From: Chromatiaceae bacterium
GTDB taxonomy: Bacteria; Pseudomonadota; Gammaproteobacteria; Chromatiales; Chromatiaceae
Assembly: GCA_024235315.1 (NCBI GenBank)
Contig: JACKMP010000001.1
Location: 372,001 to 436,000 of the forward strand
Length of the DNA stretch: 64,000 nt
Direction: 5' to 3'
Both the position numbers and the translations under genes were made by a program. Below, piece by piece: positions 42,255 to 51,479 of this stretch. Each line of letters starts with the position of its first letter. Positions within the stretch are counted from its first letter, which is position 1. The notes beneath the pieces are model-generated. The model had not been told where the DNA came from. It did not search any database and worked only from the letters and a program-made list of their open reading frames with translations.

Positions 42255-42297
42255 AATCAAGCGTTTGATTCTATCGCGGCGCGTTTTGGCGTGCCAA
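42255..42297 (-). promoter_or_regulatory. Probable dapA promoter with inverted repeat at the start point
   Basis: On the minus strand TTGGCA (42297-42292), an 18-base spacer and TAGAAT (42273-42268) form a reasonable sigma70 promoter. A perfect inverted repeat AATCAA-GCGT-TTGATT (42255-42270) overlaps the -10 and the expected start near 42261. This position suits a repressor site. Six-base repeats of this spacing are frequent by chance, so the regulator is speculative. Confidence 0.45.
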
Positions 42298-42407
42298 GAA
42301 ACATTCAGCCGCGGCGGCGATTCGATGCCCCCATTAATATGGTCAGCTTGAGGGTGGCCGCCCGTGACAGTAGAAACAAGCGATCAGCAACGGAGATTTG
42401 AATCGGC

Positions 42408-43496
42408 ATGAGCGAATCCGGCGAAAACGTACGCGAAATCAGGATCAACCCCATAGTCCCGACCGAGTCGGTGCTGGTCGCCACCGCCCGCGGCATGCGC
42501 CCGAAAAACGCCGAGAAACGTGTCGAACGCGATACCCGCGCGGTCGTAGAGACCTGCCCGTTCTGCCGTGGCAACGAGGAACGCACCCCACCACAGATCA
42601 AATCCTACCCGGAGGGGGATGAATGGGCGATCCGGATCGTGCCGAACCTCTATCCCGTTCTGGGTGACGACCGCGCACAGTCGAACATCGCCTTCGGCCT
42701 GCAGCAGGTGATCGACGGCTATGGCCGACACGAGGTGGTGATCGACAACGCCAGCCACGGGATCGCCCTGCACGAGATGACTCAGGTGCACCTGGCGGAC
42801 CTTTTCTCGGTCTACCAGCAACGCATGGCCGAGTTGTACGCGTCTGACCGCCGCCTGAAATATGTCTTGGTGTTCAAGAACTTCGGCGCTGCCGCCGGGG
42901 CCAGCATCGCGCACACGCACAGCCAGATCATCGCCACACCGGTGGTGCCCGAAAACGTCCAGAACGAGGTCCAGCACAGCCGCGAATACCACAGGAAGCT
43001 GAACCACTGCGTGTTCTGCTCATTGATCGATGAGGCCCTGACTTATGAGGCAACGATCTACGATCGAGATTCCGGGCAGATCCGGCGCAAGATCAATGTC
43101 GGGCAATACGTCGTCGAGCGTGGCGAGCGCTTCGTCGCGATCAAACCTTTTGCCAGTCGCTTCGAGTGGGAGATCCATATACTCCCGCTGCAGCATCAGG
43201 CCGACTTTCTCAAGGCCAACCGTGACGATCTCGACGATTTCGCCCGCGTGCTGCGCCGTACGATGGCCCGTCTCGACAAGGTGGTCGGTGGCGTGCAGTA
43301 CAACTTCTTCCTCCACTCGGTGCCGCATGGCAACGAGTACGACGACTGCCAGGACAGCTATCACTGGCACCTGGAGATCTGTCCACGCACCAGTATCCCG
43401 ACCGGGTTCGAGCTCGGGTCGGGCCTGTTCGTCAGCACGGTCAGCCCTGAAGCAGCGGCCGAGTCCCTGCGCGACGCCGATATCGGAGACGCCTGA
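42408..43496 (+). CDS. galT: GalT-family nucleotidyltransferase (galactose-1-phosphate uridylyltransferase or ADP-sulfurylase type)
   Basis: A 362-residue GalT-family protein with two HIT-like domains. Zinc pairs are C-P-F-C near residue 50 and C-V-F-C near 205. The catalytic first-domain motif is GASIAHTHSQIIATPVVP (H-T-H-S-Q in place of the H-P-H-G/x-Q of E. coli GalT). The second domain has FLHSVPHGNEYDDCQDSY followed by HWHLEICPR. No other galactose gene is nearby. ADP-sulfurylase (adenylylsulfate:phosphate adenylyltransferase) of Thiobacillus belongs to the same superfamily, so a role in APS metabolism is a real alternative in a sulfur oxidiser. It is divergent from dapA and 98 bases ahead of gcvR. 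Confidence 0.75.
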   Translation: MSESGENVREIRINPIVPTESVLVATARGMRPKNAEKRVERDTRAVVETCPFCRGNEERTPPQIKSYPEGDEWAIRIVPNLYPVLGDDRAQSNIAFGLQQVIDGYGRHEVVIDNASHGIALHEMTQVHLADLFSVYQQRMAELYASDRRLKYVLVFKNFGAAAGASIAHTHSQIIATPVVPENVQNEVQHSREYHRKLNHCVFCSLIDEALTYEATIYDRDSGQIRRKINVGQYVVERGERFVAIKPFASRFEWEIHILPLQHQADFLKANRDDLDDFARVLRRTMARLDKVVGGVQYNFFLHSVPHGNEYDDCQDSYHWHLEICPRTSIPTGFELGSGLFVSTVSPEAAAESLRDADIGDA

Positions 43497-43594
43497 GGTC
43501 CACAAGCGCTTCCGCCACCACGAGGCGAGACAAGGGGCGAACGCAGCAGTACACTGGCGCCCTTCCATTTTCAGCACGCCACCCTTTGCCTGCC

Positions 43595-44134
43595 ATGCCT
43601 GTCAAAAACAGTCACCTCGTCATTTCAGCCCTGGGAAAAGACCGTCCGGGCATCGTCAATCAGCTTTCAAAGGCGATTTACGAACTCGACTGCAACATCA
43701 CCGACAGCCGCATGACGGTTCTGGGCGGTGAGTTTGCGATCCTGCTGCTGGTCTGTGGACCCTGGAATCGCCTGGCGAAACTGGAGGACCAGGTGCCGGA
43801 ACTCCAGGAACGCCTGGACCTCACGATCAACACCAAACGCACCGAGGAACGGACGGGCAATGCCAATCTCCTGCCCTACGGTGTGGACGTGGTATCGCTG
43901 GATCACCCGGGGATCGTGTACAGCCTGGCCAGTTTCTTCTCGGAAAAGAACATCAATATCGAAGATATGACCACCAGTTCCTATGCGGCCGCACATACCG
44001 GAACACCGATGTTTTCGGTACGCATGAGTATCGGCATCCCGGCCGACATCCACATCGCGGCACTGCGTGACGAGTTCATGGATTTCTGTGACAGCATGAA
44101 CATCGACGCGGTGCTCGAACCGATCAAGGGCTGA
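43595..44134 (+). CDS. gcvR: Glycine cleavage system transcriptional repressor-like, tandem ACT
   Basis: A 179-residue protein of two ACT domains: VISALGKDRPGIVNQLSKAI with DCNITDSRMTVLGGEFAILL, and VDVVSLDHPGIVYSLASFFS with NINIEDMTTSSYAAAHTG. This is the GcvR architecture. GcvR binds GcvA and represses the glycine cleavage operon when glycine is low. It has no DNA-binding domain. The gcvR-bcp order next to dapA-bamC is conserved in gammaproteobacteria. ATG 43595 is used; a TTG three codons upstream is in frame. Ribosome site weak. gcv genes are not in the window. Confidence 0.88.
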   Translation: MPVKNSHLVISALGKDRPGIVNQLSKAIYELDCNITDSRMTVLGGEFAILLLVCGPWNRLAKLEDQVPELQERLDLTINTKRTEERTGNANLLPYGVDVVSLDHPGIVYSLASFFSEKNINIEDMTTSSYAAAHTGTPMFSVRMSIGIPADIHIAALRDEFMDFCDSMNIDAVLEPIKG

Positions 44135-44157
44135 AACGCACAGGAGGCCTGACATCC

Positions 44158-44631
44158 ATGGCTGACGCCGTTGTTGGCAAGAAGGTACCCGACCTGACAC
44201 TCCATCTGACCGGAGATCGACGGGTGAAGCTCTCCGATTTCGCCGGCAAGCCCCTGGTGTTGTATTTCTACCCGAAGGCGAGCACACCCGGCTGCACTCA
44301 GGAAGGACTCGATTTCAGCGCTGCGATCGCGAAGTTCAGACGGCAGTCCTGCGCAATCCTCGGCGCCTCGCGCGACAGCCTCAAGGCACAGGATAACTTC
44401 AAGGCCAAACAGTCGTTTGCGTTCGACTTGGTATCGGACGGCGATGAAGCGCTGTGCAACGCCTTTGGCGTCATCAAAATGAAAAACATGTATGGCAAAC
44501 AGGTGCGCGGCATCGAACGCAGCACCTTTCTGATCGGCGCCGACGGTGTGTTGCGACAGGAATGGCGTGGCGTGAAGGTCAAGGGCCATGTCGAGCAGGT
44601 GCTCGATGCCGTCAAGGCCCTGAACAAGTAA
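44158..44631 (+). CDS. bcp: Thiol peroxidase Bcp (peroxiredoxin Q)
   Basis: A 157-residue cytoplasmic peroxiredoxin that reduces peroxides using thioredoxin. The peroxidatic cysteine is C46 in LYFYPKASTPGCTQEGLDF. The resolving cysteine found five residues later in E. coli Bcp is absent (GLDF), so it is of the one-Cys or distant-resolver type; C64-C65 region (RRQSCAIL) is the only nearby candidate. FAFDLVSDGDEALCNAFGVI and RSTFLIGADGVLRQEWRGVK are family segments. A strong AGGAGG lies ten bases before the ATG. It is 23 bases downstream of gcvR, the usual partner. Confidence 0.93.
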   Translation: MADAVVGKKVPDLTLHLTGDRRVKLSDFAGKPLVLYFYPKASTPGCTQEGLDFSAAIAKFRRQSCAILGASRDSLKAQDNFKAKQSFAFDLVSDGDEALCNAFGVIKMKNMYGKQVRGIERSTFLIGADGVLRQEWRGVKVKGHVEQVLDAVKALNK

Positions 44632-44665
44632 CCCCTCCCCCCAAGATTCCACCCTGCGGAGCACC

Positions 44666-46084
44666 ATGGGCATCAAATCGCGCCACGACAAGAAGATCTT
44701 CATTCTCGACACCAACGTGCTGATGCACGACCCGACCTCGATCTTTCGCTTCGCCGAACACGATATCTTCATCCCGATGGTGGTCCTCGAGGAGCTGGAC
44801 CGGGCCAAGAAGGGCACGTCGGAGGTTGCGCGCAACTCGCGCCAGGTCAGCCGCTTCCTCGACGAACTGATGACCTCTGCATCCAAGCAGGACATCGACT
44901 CCGGACTGCCCCTGCCGTGTACCGCGAAGTTCCGCAACGACGTGGTCGACAGCACCGATTGCGGCCACCTGTTCTTCCAGACCCAACTGCAACCCAAGCA
45001 GCTGCCACAGACCCTGCCCGGCAATACGCCGGACAACAACATCCTCGGCACCGCCCTGGCACTGGCCGAGATGGCGCCGAAGCGTCATGTCACCCTGGTA
45101 TCGAAGGACATCAACCTGCGAATCAAGGCAGCGGTGATCGGCATCCACACCGAGGACTACCACAACGACCAGGTCCTCGACGATGTCAACCTGCTGTACA
45201 GCGGCGAATCGGAGCTGCCTGGCGATTTCTGGGAGAGCCACAGCAAGGACATTGACTCATGGCAGGAGGATGGACACACCTACTACCGGGTCAAGGGGCC
45301 CGACACGGCCAAGTGGTATGTCAATCAGTGCCTGTACATGGAGGGCGAACAGCCGTTCGAGGCGGTCGTCCGCAGCAAGGACGGCGACGACGCAATCATA
45401 GAGATCGTCAAGGATTTCCGCTCCAGCAAGCACGCGGTTTGGGGCATCAGTGCACGCAATCGTGAGCAGAACTTCGCACTCAACCTGCTGATGGACCCAT
45501 CGATCGATTTCGTCACCCTGCTCGGTACCGCCGGTACCGGCAAGACGCTGCTGGCGCTGGCCGCCGGCCTTGCCCAGGTCCTCGACAAAAACCGCTTCCG
45601 CGAGATCATCATGACCCGCGTCACCGTGCCGGTCGGCGAAGACATCGGCTTCCTGCCAGGTACCGAGGAGGAAAAGATGACGCCGTGGATGGGAGCCCTG
45701 ATGGACAACCTCGAGGTCCTGACGCAGACAGAGGGTGGCGAGTGGGGCCGCGCGGCCACCGACGACCTGTTGCGCTCACGGATCAGGATCCACTCCCTGA
45801 ACTTCATGCGCGGACGCACCTTCCTGAACAAATACATCATTCTCGATGAGGCGCAGAACCTCACGCCGAAACAGATGAAGACGTTGATCACGCGCGCCGG
45901 GCCGGGGACCAAGATCGTGTGCCTGGGCAACGTCGCACAGATTGACACGCCTTACCTGACAGAGACCACGTCGGGCCTCACCTATGTGGTGGACAGATTC
46001 AAGAACTGGCCGCACGGCGGACATATCACGCTGCTGCGCGGTGAGCGCTCGCGTCTGGCCGATTTCGCCTCGGAGGCACTGTAA
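44666..46084 (+). CDS. PIN-PhoH family ATPase
   Basis: A 472-residue protein of the YlaK/PhoH2 type. The N-terminal PIN nuclease domain has KIFILDTNVLMHDPTSIFRF, VVLEELDRAKKGTSEVAR and NILGTALALAEMAPKRHVTL with LVSKDINLRIKA, so the acidic triad is present. The C-terminal PhoH ATPase has Walker A GTAGTGKT near residue 288, TRVTVPVGEDIGFLPGTEEE and Walker B KYIILDEAQNLTPKQMKTL. Such fusions act as RNA helicase/RNases. The full linker SKHAVWGISARNREQNFALN is present. It is 34 bases downstream of bcp and convergent with the hybrid kinase, 21 bases away. Confidence 0.92.
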   Translation: MGIKSRHDKKIFILDTNVLMHDPTSIFRFAEHDIFIPMVVLEELDRAKKGTSEVARNSRQVSRFLDELMTSASKQDIDSGLPLPCTAKFRNDVVDSTDCGHLFFQTQLQPKQLPQTLPGNTPDNNILGTALALAEMAPKRHVTLVSKDINLRIKAAVIGIHTEDYHNDQVLDDVNLLYSGESELPGDFWESHSKDIDSWQEDGHTYYRVKGPDTAKWYVNQCLYMEGEQPFEAVVRSKDGDDAIIEIVKDFRSSKHAVWGISARNREQNFALNLLMDPSIDFVTLLGTAGTGKTLLALAAGLAQVLDKNRFREIIMTRVTVPVGEDIGFLPGTEEEKMTPWMGALMDNLEVLTQTEGGEWGRAATDDLLRSRIRIHSLNFMRGRTFLNKYIILDEAQNLTPKQMKTLITRAGPGTKIVCLGNVAQIDTPYLTETTSGLTYVVDRFKNWPHGGHITLLRGERSRLADFASEAL

Positions 46085-46105
46085 GACACGAGACGCTGTC
46101 CGGCG

Positions 46106-48898
46106 TCAGGCAGCCGAGGCGTTGGCGACGTGCTCCCTGAGCGCCTGTTCGGCGACCTGATAGGCAGCTTCGACGGCGCGGAACGCAGCCGACGCTTCAG
46201 ACAGGTTGCCACCCCGCGCCAGTCGCTCCGCCTCGCGCGCCAGCTCCGAAAGTTGCATGGCACCGACATTGGCGCTGCTGGATTTGAGTGAATGCACCGG
46301 GTTGACCAGCGCCTCGACGCTGCCCCGGTCGATCGCCGCGTGCCCATCAGCAAGCAGTTTCGGCGCATTGCGCAGATAGGTGCGCAGCAGACTCAGATAG
46401 TCGTCTTCCATGATCTCCTGCAGTTCACGCAGTACGCCCTCGTCGAGAACCGGATTCATCACCTTCTCCTGCTCCTGTTTGACCGGTGCATTCAGGGCCG
46501 CCCGCTGAGGCAGCTTCGCCGCTGCTGTGATCCAGCCGGCAACACAGTTACGCAATTCGTCGAGACTGACCGGCTTTGCCAGGTAGTCATCCATACCCGC
46601 ATCGATGCACTTCTCGCGGTCGCCCTCCATCGCGTTCGCCGTCATTGCGATGATCGGCGTCGGCGCACGGCCCTCGCCTTTCTCACGCTGCCGGATCCTG
46701 CGCGTGGCCTCGTAACCATCCATCACCGGCATCTGGCAGTCCATGAAAATGATATCGAAGCGCTGGCTGTCGAACTGTGACAAAGCCTCGCTGCCATCAG
46801 TCGCAGACACGCAACCCAGGCCCAGCTTCGACAGGGCCTTGCGCACCACACCCAGGTTCACCGGATTGTCCTCGACCAGCAGCACCTGGCCGGAAAACTC
46901 GCCGCCCCTCACCACTTCAGGCATCTCGTCGAGAGAGACGTCCCACGCCGAGACGTTCAGGTCATCATAGATCTCTTCCGGCCTGAGTTCCGGATTTCCG
47001 AAATGGCGACTCTCGACATCGAACAGGCGGTGCAACACCCGCCGCAGCGGCTCTGGACGCAGCGCATCGGTCAGCACCAGTACGCCGAATTCACGTTTGA
47101 TCTTCTGCGCCAGCGCGTCCGAGCGCACGGCAACGACAATGTTGATGCGTTTGAGGGCATCGACACTGCGTATCTCGGCCAACAAGCCGGGTAAACGATG
47201 TTCGATACCGGTGCCATCGATCAACACCAACTCGTAGACCCAGCTGTCACCCAGCATTGCCGAGGAGCGCAGCTTGGATACCGCATCCGCAGGTTCAATC
47301 GTGGCCTCTTCGACCACCCCCCAACTGCGCAGATTCTGTGCAACGCGCGCTGCATTCTCGGCATCCGCTATCAGGGTAAGGATACGTACCCCCTGCAGGT
47401 TGCGACGTGCCGAAGGCACCTCCATCACCGATTTGCGCAACGGCACCAGGAACCAGAACGTCGAACCCTGCCCAGGGGTCGAGCGCACACCGATTTTGCC
47501 GCCCATCAGTTCGACCAGGCGCTTGCAGATGACCAGCCCGAGACCGGTACCACCATGCTTGCGCGTGGTCGAGGCATCCGCCTGGGTGAACGACTGAAAC
47601 AGACGATCGGCGGTCTCCATCGACATACCGATGCCGGTGTCGGCCACCGCAAACAGCAACTCGACCTCCTTCTGGCTCGTCTGACCACGTGACACCTCCA
47701 CCCGGATGCCGCCTTCCTCAGTGAACTTGATCGCGTTGCTCACCAGGTTGATCAGGATCTGCCGCAGGCGAATCGGGTCGCCGCGCACCACGTGAGGCAC
47801 GCTTTCGGCGACACTCGCACTCAGCTTCAGGTTGTGATTGCGCGCACTGCCGCTCATCAGCTCTGTTACCGAGCCGACCAGATCGCGGACATCGATCTCA
47901 ATCGACTCCAGCTGCAGCTTGCCGGACTCGACCTTGGCGAAGTCGAGGATGTCGTTGATGATGCGCAACAGGTGCCGAGACGAACTCTGTGCGGTACGAA
48001 CCAGCTTTTGCTGCTCGCGGTTGAGTGGTGTATCACGCAGCATCTCGAGGATCGGCAGGATGCCATTCAGCGGTGTACGGATTTCGTGGCTCATGGTGGC
48101 CAGAAATTCGGTCTTGGCGCGATTGGCGCCTTCCGCGAGATTGAGGATCTCGGCCAGCTCGGCCTCGAGGGAATGATGCTGCTCCTCCGCCTGCGCCAGC
48201 TGGCCATGGGCGTCAGCGACCTGATTCTGCAACTCCGCCGCCTCGAAGCGCAGGCAATGTACCTCGCCTTTGGTCAGGTCGACACGGCGCACGTACACGG
48301 CCGCCATCAACGCCAGAAAGCTGAGCGACACCCAAAGCCCCAGGGGCAGCAGGAAGGCGTTCACACCATACTCCGGGTAGATCACGAAGCCGGCGGTGAA
48401 CAGCAGCTGCACTGCCAGTTGCATCGACACACCAGGCAACCACGACAGCGTTGGTAGTAGCGAGACCGACAATGCCAGCGAGGCGATGACGAGAAGCGTG
48501 AGGGACGGCGGCTGCCCACCCATCGCGATCGCCGAGGCGAATGCCCATGCGGTGCTGCTGAGTGTCATCACCGCCACCACCGTCAGGCGCCAGCGGGTAA
48601 GAAAACGGCGGCTGAGCAATTGCCCGCCCAGCAAAGGTCCGCCGAATGCGGCAGCCAGCGCAGGTGCCGCGGCCCAGATCAGCCAATAGCTGTCAAGGCG
48701 CGTAGCCGCAGTACCCAACCAGGCGACCAGCGCCACGAGCAGCAGCAGTACACCGCCGGCCAGGCCGGCCAGGCGCGCGCTGTGTTTCAGGCTCTCGATA
48801 CCAATCAGTCCCTGAAGGGCATAGTCCCCGGCAACCACTTGCGGCTCTTCCGGCCGGGGCTGTCCGTCTAAAGGGCTCACGTGGTAGGTCGTCTCCAT
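46106..48898 (-). CDS. BarA-like hybrid sensor histidine kinase with REC and HPt domains
   Basis: A 930-residue membrane kinase. About six helices fill residues 40-215 (LAGGVLLLLVALVAWLG, LIWAAAPALAAAFGG, and others), with hardly any periplasmic loops. A coiled coil leads to HisKA with H271 in ATMSHEIRTPLNGILPIL; the ATPase has ILINLVSNAIKFTEEGGIRV and HGGTGLGLVICKRL. A degenerate receiver (about 470-620) lacks a clear phospho-acceptor. The true receiver has D720 in IIFMDCQMPVMDGYEATRRI. The HPt has H869 in VNPVHSLKSSSANVGAMQL. No cognate regulator adjoins it; the divergent receiver-GGDEF-EAL gene is the obvious candidate partner. UvrY/GacA-type regulators are the usual targets of BarA/GacS. 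Confidence 0.92.
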   Translation of the reverse strand: METTYHVSPLDGQPRPEEPQVVAGDYALQGLIGIESLKHSARLAGLAGGVLLLLVALVAWLGTAATRLDSYWLIWAAAPALAAAFGGPLLGGQLLSRRFLTRWRLTVVAVMTLSSTAWAFASAIAMGGQPPSLTLLVIASLALSVSLLPTLSWLPGVSMQLAVQLLFTAGFVIYPEYGVNAFLLPLGLWVSLSFLALMAAVYVRRVDLTKGEVHCLRFEAAELQNQVADAHGQLAQAEEQHHSLEAELAEILNLAEGANRAKTEFLATMSHEIRTPLNGILPILEMLRDTPLNREQQKLVRTAQSSSRHLLRIINDILDFAKVESGKLQLESIEIDVRDLVGSVTELMSGSARNHNLKLSASVAESVPHVVRGDPIRLRQILINLVSNAIKFTEEGGIRVEVSRGQTSQKEVELLFAVADTGIGMSMETADRLFQSFTQADASTTRKHGGTGLGLVICKRLVELMGGKIGVRSTPGQGSTFWFLVPLRKSVMEVPSARRNLQGVRILTLIADAENAARVAQNLRSWGVVEEATIEPADAVSKLRSSAMLGDSWVYELVLIDGTGIEHRLPGLLAEIRSVDALKRINIVVAVRSDALAQKIKREFGVLVLTDALRPEPLRRVLHRLFDVESRHFGNPELRPEEIYDDLNVSAWDVSLDEMPEVVRGGEFSGQVLLVEDNPVNLGVVRKALSKLGLGCVSATDGSEALSQFDSQRFDIIFMDCQMPVMDGYEATRRIRQREKGEGRAPTPIIAMTANAMEGDREKCIDAGMDDYLAKPVSLDELRNCVAGWITAAAKLPQRAALNAPVKQEQEKVMNPVLDEGVLRELQEIMEDDYLSLLRTYLRNAPKLLADGHAAIDRGSVEALVNPVHSLKSSSANVGAMQLSELAREAERLARGGNLSEASAAFRAVEAAYQVAEQALREHVANASAA

Positions 48899-49007
48899 GT
48901 TTGAAAGCAGGCGGCGCCTGCCTCATTATTTAATTGAAACAGCGCGTTGGCCTGTATCATTGTGGCAGAACGCAAACAGATAGCATATCGTTGCCGCGGG
49001 GCTCTTC
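48899..49007. other. Divergent promoter region, hybrid kinase / receiver-GGDEF-EAL
   Basis: This 109-base AT-rich spacer between two divergent signalling genes holds TTGAAA and TATCAT on the plus strand, only 15 bases apart, so a suboptimal sigma70 promoter. An inverted repeat GCAGGC-GGC-GCCTGC lies about 10 bases before the kinase ATG. Nothing else is evident. Confidence 0.35.
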
Positions 49008-51473
49008 ATGCCGTCCCGGCGCGTTCCGGGAGTTTCATTTCTTGCCACCAGCACTGGGGTACTGTTCGCAATGGCGCCACCGCCGGTCGATATCGAAGCA
49101 AATCAGTCACAGGAGCGCGACGCGTTCATCGGTCAGCTGCCGAAACGCATCGCGGCGATAGAGGATATCTGGGCCAAGTTGACCGGCACCGCCTGGGATG
49201 CCGCGCAGCTGGAAGCGCTGTATGACAGGGTCCGGGAGATCTCCGAGTACAGCAAGGCCCATTCGCTGTTCCAACTGAACGAGAGCGTGTTCTCGCTCGA
49301 GGTCTACCTGAGCTCGTTCGTCGGTTCGGATATCAGCCCCGGGAGTGCGCAGATCGATGCGATTTCCGGCCTGGTGCGTGCATTGAAGACAGCCGCAACC
49401 ATGACCACCCCCACCGGCCATGATGACGAACCGGCGTCGGGCGAGATCAGCGTTTTCGTACTGGGCGGCAAAGGCGACCTGACCGCTGAGCTCACGAGCG
49501 CCTTGCGTGACCGCGGCTGCGAAGTGCAGCACTTTCGCGATACGGACTCGTTGTTACGGCAGTTGCAGGAACACGCACCGCGCGTCATCGTCGCCGACAC
49601 CGTGATGCTGCCGGAGATGCCGCCCCTGTCGGCCGAACTGGTACGCCTGCGCAGCCACATGTCGATCAACATCCCGTTGATATTTGTCAGCAACTCGACC
49701 GCGCTGCAGCTTCGCGTCGACGCGATCCGGGCCGGCGGTGACGGCTACCTGGTCTCGCCACTCGACGCCGCCGCAGTGGCGGCGCAGATTCGTGCCGCCG
49801 CTTCGCCCGACCAGCAGAGACCGTATCGGGTGGTGGTGGTCGAGGACGATCCGACACAGGCCGACTTCGCCGGCTCCATACTCCGAAAGGCAGGAGTCGA
49901 GGTGTTGCAGGTGACCGAACCCGTAAAGGTCATCGAGAGCCTGAGAACGTTCAAGCCCGACCTGATCCTGATGGACATCTATATGCCCGAGGTGAACGGG
50001 ATCGAGCTCACGACGATCATCCGTGATCACCAGGAATTCGTCGCGATACCCATCGTTTTCCTTTCCGGCGAGCAGAATGCGGACAAGCAACTCGATGCGT
50101 TGAGTGTCGGCGGTGACGACTTCATTGCCAAACCGATCCGTCCCAAGCATCTCCTGGGTATCGTGCAGACGCGGATCAGGCGGGCGCGCCAACTGCTCAG
50201 TGCCACGGGCCAGCCGCCGAAGCATGATCGGGTCACCGGCCTTTTTTCACGTCAGCACTTTCTCGACCGTGTCGCCAAACAGATCGACGGTGCCGCCGAC
50301 GAGGGACAGGCAGGCGTACTGCTGGTACGCCCCGACAGTCTGCCGACACTGCAAAAACAGATCGGTGTTGGCGGCGTCGATCACCTGATGTCGGAGTTCG
50401 GCGCAATCCTGGCCGGGCAAATCACGGATACCGACCTGGCGGCACGGATCGACGAAAGCACGTTTGGCGTACTGCTGCGACGTGACTCGGCGGACCACTT
50501 GGTCCACCTGGCCGAAGCGATCCTGCGGAACATCGGGGGGCTTGAGTTTTCGAATCAGGTCAGTACGACCGCCAGCATCGGTCTGTGTTTCATCGACGAC
50601 CGGCTGGAGGACGCCAACGGTATCGTCAGTCGCGCCGCTACCGCTTGCGAGGAAGCCGGCAGGCACGGTGGCAACCGCGTGCACACTCACCGCGCGGATG
50701 CAGACAGCCAGGAGATCCTGGCCGCCCCGGAAGACAACCTGAGCCAGCGCATCAAGGCGACACTGCACGAAAATTCATTCAGCATCCTTTACCAACCGAT
50801 GCTGGACCTGCAGACGCGTGGCAGTGAGACCTATGAAATCGTCCTGCGCATGGCGAACGCACAGGGCGATCTGATTGGTGACCGGCAGTTACTCGAGGCC
50901 GCCGAGGTGGCCGGAGTCTGCGCCGAACTGGATCGCTGGATACTCGAACGTGCGATTGACATCCTGAAGCAGCGGCGCGAATCCGGCCGCCGTACGCGTA
51001 TCTTCGTGCACCAATCGTCGCACAGCGCGCTGGACGTCAACCTGCCGGCGTGGCTGCTTGGCCGTCTGCGCAGCAAGCAGGTGGTCGGCACCGGGCTGGT
51101 CGTGGACTTCCGGCTGCCGGACCTGTCGCAGGATCTCAAGACTGCGCAGCAGAACATCAAGGCCCTGCGTGATATGGATGTCGATGTCTCGCTGTCTCGG
51201 TTCCCCGAGAAAGAAGCGGCATTCAAGGTCCTTCGTTTCCTGCAGGCCGGCTACATCAACATTGCGCCGCGACTGCTCAAGGCCGACCGCGAGACGATCG
51301 GCAGCGTGATCCGCCAGGCCCACGACGCGTCGGCCAAGGTGATCGTATCCAACGTCGATGATCCAAGGAGTATCGATCTTCATTGGTCGTCGGGTGCTGA
51401 TTTCCTGCAGGGCAACTTCATCCAACGGCCCCTGGAAAACATGGATTACGATTTTTCTCAGGTCGTGATCTAG
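49008..51473 (+). CDS. Receiver-receiver protein with degenerate GGDEF and EAL domains (FimX-like)
   Basis: An 821-residue cytoplasmic protein. An N-terminal HPt-like helical part (residues 30-130) carries no clear histidine motif. A degenerate receiver (about 148-265) is followed by an intact receiver with D323 in DLILMDIYMPEVNGIELTTI. The GGDEF domain has D482-E-S-T-F486 where GGDEF should be. The EAL domain has Y609-E-I-V-L-R, losing the EAL motif and downstream catalytic acids. Neither domain should be active, so it is probably a c-di-GMP receptor controlled by phosphorylation, as FimX is. ATG 49008 follows GGGG weakly; ATG 49071 is an alternative. It is divergent from the BarA-like kinase and six bases from the Crp/Fnr gene. 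Confidence 0.88.
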   Translation: MPSRRVPGVSFLATSTGVLFAMAPPPVDIEANQSQERDAFIGQLPKRIAAIEDIWAKLTGTAWDAAQLEALYDRVREISEYSKAHSLFQLNESVFSLEVYLSSFVGSDISPGSAQIDAISGLVRALKTAATMTTPTGHDDEPASGEISVFVLGGKGDLTAELTSALRDRGCEVQHFRDTDSLLRQLQEHAPRVIVADTVMLPEMPPLSAELVRLRSHMSINIPLIFVSNSTALQLRVDAIRAGGDGYLVSPLDAAAVAAQIRAAASPDQQRPYRVVVVEDDPTQADFAGSILRKAGVEVLQVTEPVKVIESLRTFKPDLILMDIYMPEVNGIELTTIIRDHQEFVAIPIVFLSGEQNADKQLDALSVGGDDFIAKPIRPKHLLGIVQTRIRRARQLLSATGQPPKHDRVTGLFSRQHFLDRVAKQIDGAADEGQAGVLLVRPDSLPTLQKQIGVGGVDHLMSEFGAILAGQITDTDLAARIDESTFGVLLRRDSADHLVHLAEAILRNIGGLEFSNQVSTTASIGLCFIDDRLEDANGIVSRAATACEEAGRHGGNRVHTHRADADSQEILAAPEDNLSQRIKATLHENSFSILYQPMLDLQTRGSETYEIVLRMANAQGDLIGDRQLLEAAEVAGVCAELDRWILERAIDILKQRRESGRRTRIFVHQSSHSALDVNLPAWLLGRLRSKQVVGTGLVVDFRLPDLSQDLKTAQQNIKALRDMDVDVSLSRFPEKEAAFKVLRFLQAGYINIAPRLLKADRETIGSVIRQAHDASAKVIVSNVDDPRSIDLHWSSGADFLQGNFIQRPLENMDYDFSQVVI

Positions 51474-51479
51474 ACGGGC

